Source: Mucidula mucida (lineage: Eukaryota; Basidiomycota; Agaricomycetes; Agaricales; Physalacriaceae). Taken from it: DNA of 11,626 nt. The DNA lies in contig JADNYV010000975.1 of NCBI GenBank assembly GCA_015501055.1, forward strand, positions 1 to 11,626. The letters are read 5' to 3'. The notes below the pieces were generated by a model. The model had not been told where the DNA came from. It was given only the letters and a program-made list of their open reading frames with translations, and made no database searches. Position 1 is the stretch's first letter, and every line of letters starts with the position of its first letter. The position numbers and the translations under genes are program-made. Of this stretch, positions 8,626 through 11,626 are shown piece after piece.

Positions 8626-10657
8626 CTACTCTTCGTCATCTGAGATATCAATCACCTCAACGACGCCACTCATTGCCAGAGCCCCATCTTGCTCATCATC
8701 CGAGATATCTATGACCTCCACCGTACCATCGACCTCCACCATACCACCCGTACCACCATCCTCATCGTCCGAAATCACGATGACCTCAGCAGGCCGTTGA
8801 ACATGTTCAACACGAACGATTTCCACTTCCACATCCTCCATATCAATGACCAATGAATCATCAATGTCACTGTTCTCTGCCTTGCCATCACCGTTACAAT
8901 CGCCAGCATCAGACCCGCCATCATCCCAATTGTAACCCGGAAACGTAGGCGCAGCGGAAGAGCCAGGACCTCCTTCCCCAGAGATTATCTCTGTATCAAA
9001 CATTTACGACGGCAAGTGCAAGGTGAACCAAAAATGCTTACCGAGTGGTTGGTTAGAGGAGCGCAGAACAGGAAGAATGTAATGATACTCTTGTGCACAG
9101 TAACCGTCATCTTCAAGAAGCGCAGGGAGAGCATGTCGAACGATAATAGCAGGAACCTTGACAGAATATTGCCGGTAGGTTGCCATCGCAAGGCACGAGA
9201 AAGCATCCATTCGGACCACCTGACTTTTCCGCAGGTTGATCTGGGCGAGAACAAAGGAATTCTGAGCGTTAGGATCGTGTAACCGCTTGGCAACTCTCAC
9301 AAACGATTCGGAGTGATGCTGGGAAGATTCGTGAGCAGACAATCTTGCTGTAACATAGAACAACTGACCTCACTGAGCTGAATCATCTTAAAAAAGTATC
9401 CGGGCACTATATCCTCATGAAGGAGTTTGTATTTAGCAGCGGAGGTTGGAAGAATGTAGCGGTGGTGAAGACTCAAGATCATGTCAACATCTGGAATGCA
9501 AGGGAGAAGATCGCACTCCAGAGTTTCCGAAATCGGCGGGGAGGCATATAGCTGGACAACGGTGTAGTCGGGGAAGGTATCGGGAATTCTCTGAGCAAGG
9601 TTTGGACAACAATGTGGCAGCGCACCCAATACATTACTCATGAGCTCATAAGCAAGATTGTTCCGCCAACCTACACAGAAGATAGCAAAATCTGCTGGCA
9701 TCATGTCGTGGAACGCATCGCGCAGGTCGTCGCCAAGTCTCGTCTTTGCGAGTCCAGCAGCAGTAGCTCCACCACATCCCTTTAATCCCGTCTACAAGGT
9801 ACTCGTCAGTAAGGTGCGACTTAATATGAAAGCTACTCACTTTATCATAGTCGCCACCAACGAGTAGCGCGAAGAGTAGAAGACCACCGGGAGACATTCC
9901 CAGATCTTCTGTAATGCGATTCCGTGAATATATTGTGAGTGAAGGAAATGGCTCCTTCAAATCAAGACTGAGAGGAGGTTAGTGGTGTTGCTCTTGTACT
10001 GAATAAAAACCCTACCCGCGACCCAAGATGCAGGTTCCGAAGATGAGAGCATCACTGTCATCGGTAATGACGACGTCGATGAACTTTCGATAGTTGAAAG
10101 CAGCCAATTCAGCTTCTGCCTCGCCGCGCGCCTAAGGCATGTGAGCGATGCGAACAACTTTCATCGTGAGATTTCTCACATCGTGATGATAAAACCCAAA
10201 GGCATCAATCAGCTCCTTGAAGATCCTGACAAGCCAGCCCGGAGAGTAAACAACCTTCTTGCCACGCTTCACGTTTGGTCGTTCCGGTCCATCAAAGACG
10301 AAAAGCGGCACAATAGTGTAATTGAGAAGCCTGGCCAGTTGACGAAGGAGCTCCTTCACTTCCGCATTCGAGCCTTTATAAACATGGCGCATGTTTTGAC
10401 CATGAAGGATACGTTGAATCCATAAACTATAGGAGGTCAGCACAAGAAACAAATACTATCGGCGAACCCACCAGGCATTAATGCCAACAACGATGTACCC
10501 CTTTTCTCGACGTTGAGCGACAAAGCCTTCGATAGCCGACATCTCATGAAGGGATACTACTTGAGCAGTCGACTTGACATGCTATCCAAAAGGGAGTGTT
10601 AGTATTGAAACCGATGAATACAGCAGAACTCACTTGATAGAGACCAGGAATTCCCAT
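8626..10657 (-). CDS. Rad2/XPG-family PIN-domain nuclease, GEN1-like, with C-terminal SIM-like motifs
   Basis: Relative of structure-specific nucleases (FEN1, XPG, GEN1/Yen1) that cut flaps or junctions in repair and recombination. Eight exons: 10657-10634, 10581-10472, 10426-10180, 10131-10016, 9967-9841, 9791-9369, 9318-9042 and 8990-8626. Introns are 45-52 nt and the total is 1689 nt, 562 residues. XPG-N starts MGIPGLYQ, as expected for a free N-terminus in this family. Metal-binding positions by FEN1 comparison: N43 in VVGINAC (normally Asp), D90 in VFDGPERP, E131/E133 in GEAEAELA, D152/D154 in TDDSDALIFG and D205 in GGDYDKTGLKGCG, which also forms the helix-hairpin-helix. After a basidiomycete-type middle region (VKVPAIIVRHALPALL), the tail from about residue 442 is acidic and low in complexity. 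It ends with VIVISDDED, VIDISDDEQ and VIDISDDEE. All splice junctions keep frame. Only the D-to-N change argues against normal catalysis. Confidence 0.92.
8629..8784 (-). repeat. Three repeated SIM-like motifs in the XPG-like protein
   Basis: The segments coding VIVISDDED, VIDISDDEQ and VIDISDDEE repeat within 156 bp at the 3' end of the gene. Each is a hydrophobic V-I-x-I core followed by Ser and acidic residues, the layout of SUMO-interacting motifs. Confidence 0.7.
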
Positions 10658-11181
10658 GATGGTGAGAGCAGAGAGTCTTAGAATGAGAGTCGAACGAGAT
10701 TCAAATGCGGAGTTGGTCCGATCCGATTCGCGGCTGAAAACAAACCACGTGAGAAATGCGCCACAAAGAAAGAGGAAGACGTTACCTGAAGGAAAAGCGG
10801 GCATCTATCAGAATGGTTCAGCCAGCTGATAGATTGCGCCACAAGAAATGAATAAACATCTCACGCGCCTGCACACTTTAGCCAATCCCCATTTCTGGAG
10901 GTAGGCTCAAGGTCGGCCCGCCAATCGACAGCTATGGGTGCTGGCTAAAGCAGCGGGTGCACGAGATGAAGGTCGACGGACCAGCATGCACGTTTACTCG
11001 TGATGGCGGCGACTGGGACGACATCGACAACTGCGACGATGGCTCTGGTACGTCTGCTGGAGTGCAGAGCTCGGGCGCGCGAGATAAAGGTCGATGGACC
11101 AGCACACGCGTTTACTGGTGACGGCGGCAACTGGGAAGGAGCAGTCGACATTCGCGGCATAGTGGTGCGTCGAAATGCCAA
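10658..11181. other. Spacer upstream of the XPG-like gene
   Basis: No gene recognised. The stretch contains the XPG-like gene's promoter and a diverged tandem duplication (10955-11150). Open frames on both strands across it are not supported by any family similarity. Confidence 0.5.
10955..11150. repeat. Tandem duplication, period 118 bp, about 84% identical
   Basis: Unit 1 (10955-11029) and unit 2 (11073-11150) align without gaps over the first 64 bp with 10 differences. Nine are transitions, and eight fall at sites where one copy has CG or where the copies have TG versus CA. The period is not a multiple of three, so it is not a simple protein repeat. Confidence 0.75.
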
Positions 11182-11626
11182 TCAAGGCTTCCGGAACTCG
11201 CAGAGCACCGTATATATGGTGTTGAACGCGGTACCTTGGACCTAAGGTGTACAAGAAGCGTCAGCGGACATGACTACCGAAGCAAGATATACAGAAGGCG
11301 TAGGACCATCATATCCTGGCCACTGAACAAGATCATCACATAAAGATCTCGCCAGCGGAAACGAAAGAAAGAGGAAGGTATTTACCTTGGCGCCGGTTAA
11401 GACTACCTTCCCCGATACAAACCCAATACAAAGATGAGCAGTACCAGAAGCGAAGATGAGGGTCATAGTCTTCGAGTCGCGAATACGCATCATAACGGCT
11501 GCAAAATGCTATGTCAAACGATATAATTAGTTCCACATAACGGGGTTAGAAAAAAATACCAACCTAGAGATTGTATTCCGCATTTCTGACATGAAGCGGA
11601 GGGAAACAGGGATGGCAGAAGTGGCG
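11182..11626 (-). pseudogene. TATA-binding protein (TBP) pseudogene, runs off the right edge
   Basis: TBP is the general transcription factor that binds TATA boxes with a saddle made of two similar repeats. Here the minus strand shows first-repeat residues LHVRNAEYN (from about 11597). A stop (TAG) stands where Lys is expected, and a 55-nt intron (11562-11508 region) follows. Then comes FAAVMMRIRDSKT...LIFASG. At the Gly codon the sequence jumps to second-repeat residues VLLIFV...SGKVVLTGAK, with an 11-bp insertion, and that exon ends near 11386. The true C-terminus AFNTIYTVLCEFRKP and TGA lie at 11232-11182, about 150 bp further on. The DNA between the two repeats is missing, about 90 residues in normal TBP. 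Stop, deletion and insertion make this a decayed copy. The N-terminal region lies outside the window. Confidence 0.88.

Noticed and set aside
8594..8800. Plus-strand Ser/Thr-rich open frame SEISMTSTV...
   Set aside because: It is the antisense shadow of the repeated SIM-like segment of the XPG-like gene.
8796..8811. 16-bp palindrome GTTGAACATGTTCAAC
   Set aside because: It lies inside the coding sequence of the XPG-like gene, where it encodes VEHVQ. No regulatory role is needed to explain it.
9369..9704. Frameshift in the XPG-like gene between ...MIQLSEV and the next conserved block
   Set aside because: A 50-nt intron (9368-9319, GTCAGT..CCCAG) restores the frame and the total length is a multiple of three.
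10955..11150. Protein repeat KVDGPA..FT.DGG.W on the plus strand
   Set aside because: The 118-bp period puts the two copies in different frames, and no flanking gene supports coding.
1..11626. tRNA, rRNA, CRISPR or bacterial-type operon features
   Set aside because: None seen. Intron structure and gene families are fungal.

Overview
The window looks like an accessory stretch of a basidiomycete chromosome, most likely from an Agaricomycete. The genes are split by many short introns (about 45-68 nt) with GT..AG borders and CTRAY-like branch points. The recombinase and XPG-like genes resemble families I know from mushroom-forming fungi. I rebuilt every gene below by hand from splice sites, reading frame and protein similarity.

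Layout, left to right. 1-797 holds no gene I can name, only exon-like open segments on the minus strand. 798-1219 (minus) is an intact ribosomal protein eL36 gene with two CACGTG boxes upstream. 2396-2796 (plus) is the secreted N-terminal end of a type-B carboxylesterase, frameshifted and cut off at a hexanucleotide repeat. 3102-3692 (plus) is an intact six-exon CipC/DUF3759 stress-protein gene with a TATA box. 3979-4110 has a short exon-like remnant. 4192-5058 (minus) is the C-terminal half of casein kinase 2 beta, with an intact zinc ribbon but no N-terminal half.

5881-8353 (minus) is a Crypton-like tyrosine recombinase gene with all catalytic residues. An in-frame TGA separates the catalytic part from a GCR1_C-like DNA-binding tail. 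8626-10657 (minus) is a complete eight-exon Rad2/XPG-family nuclease of 562 residues. It has Asn at the first catalytic Asp and three SUMO-interaction-like motifs at its C-terminus. 11182-11626 (minus) is a decayed TATA-binding-protein copy that lost one of its two saddle repeats.

The notable themes are two. A recombinase gene and a flap-nuclease-like gene sit in tandem 272 bp apart. Around them lie broken pieces of genes (esterase, CK2 beta, TBP) among intact small genes, as expected where mobile DNA has copied or rearranged gene fragments. A tandem repeat at 10955-11150 differs between its copies almost only at CpG-derived sites, which suggests decay driven by cytosine methylation.
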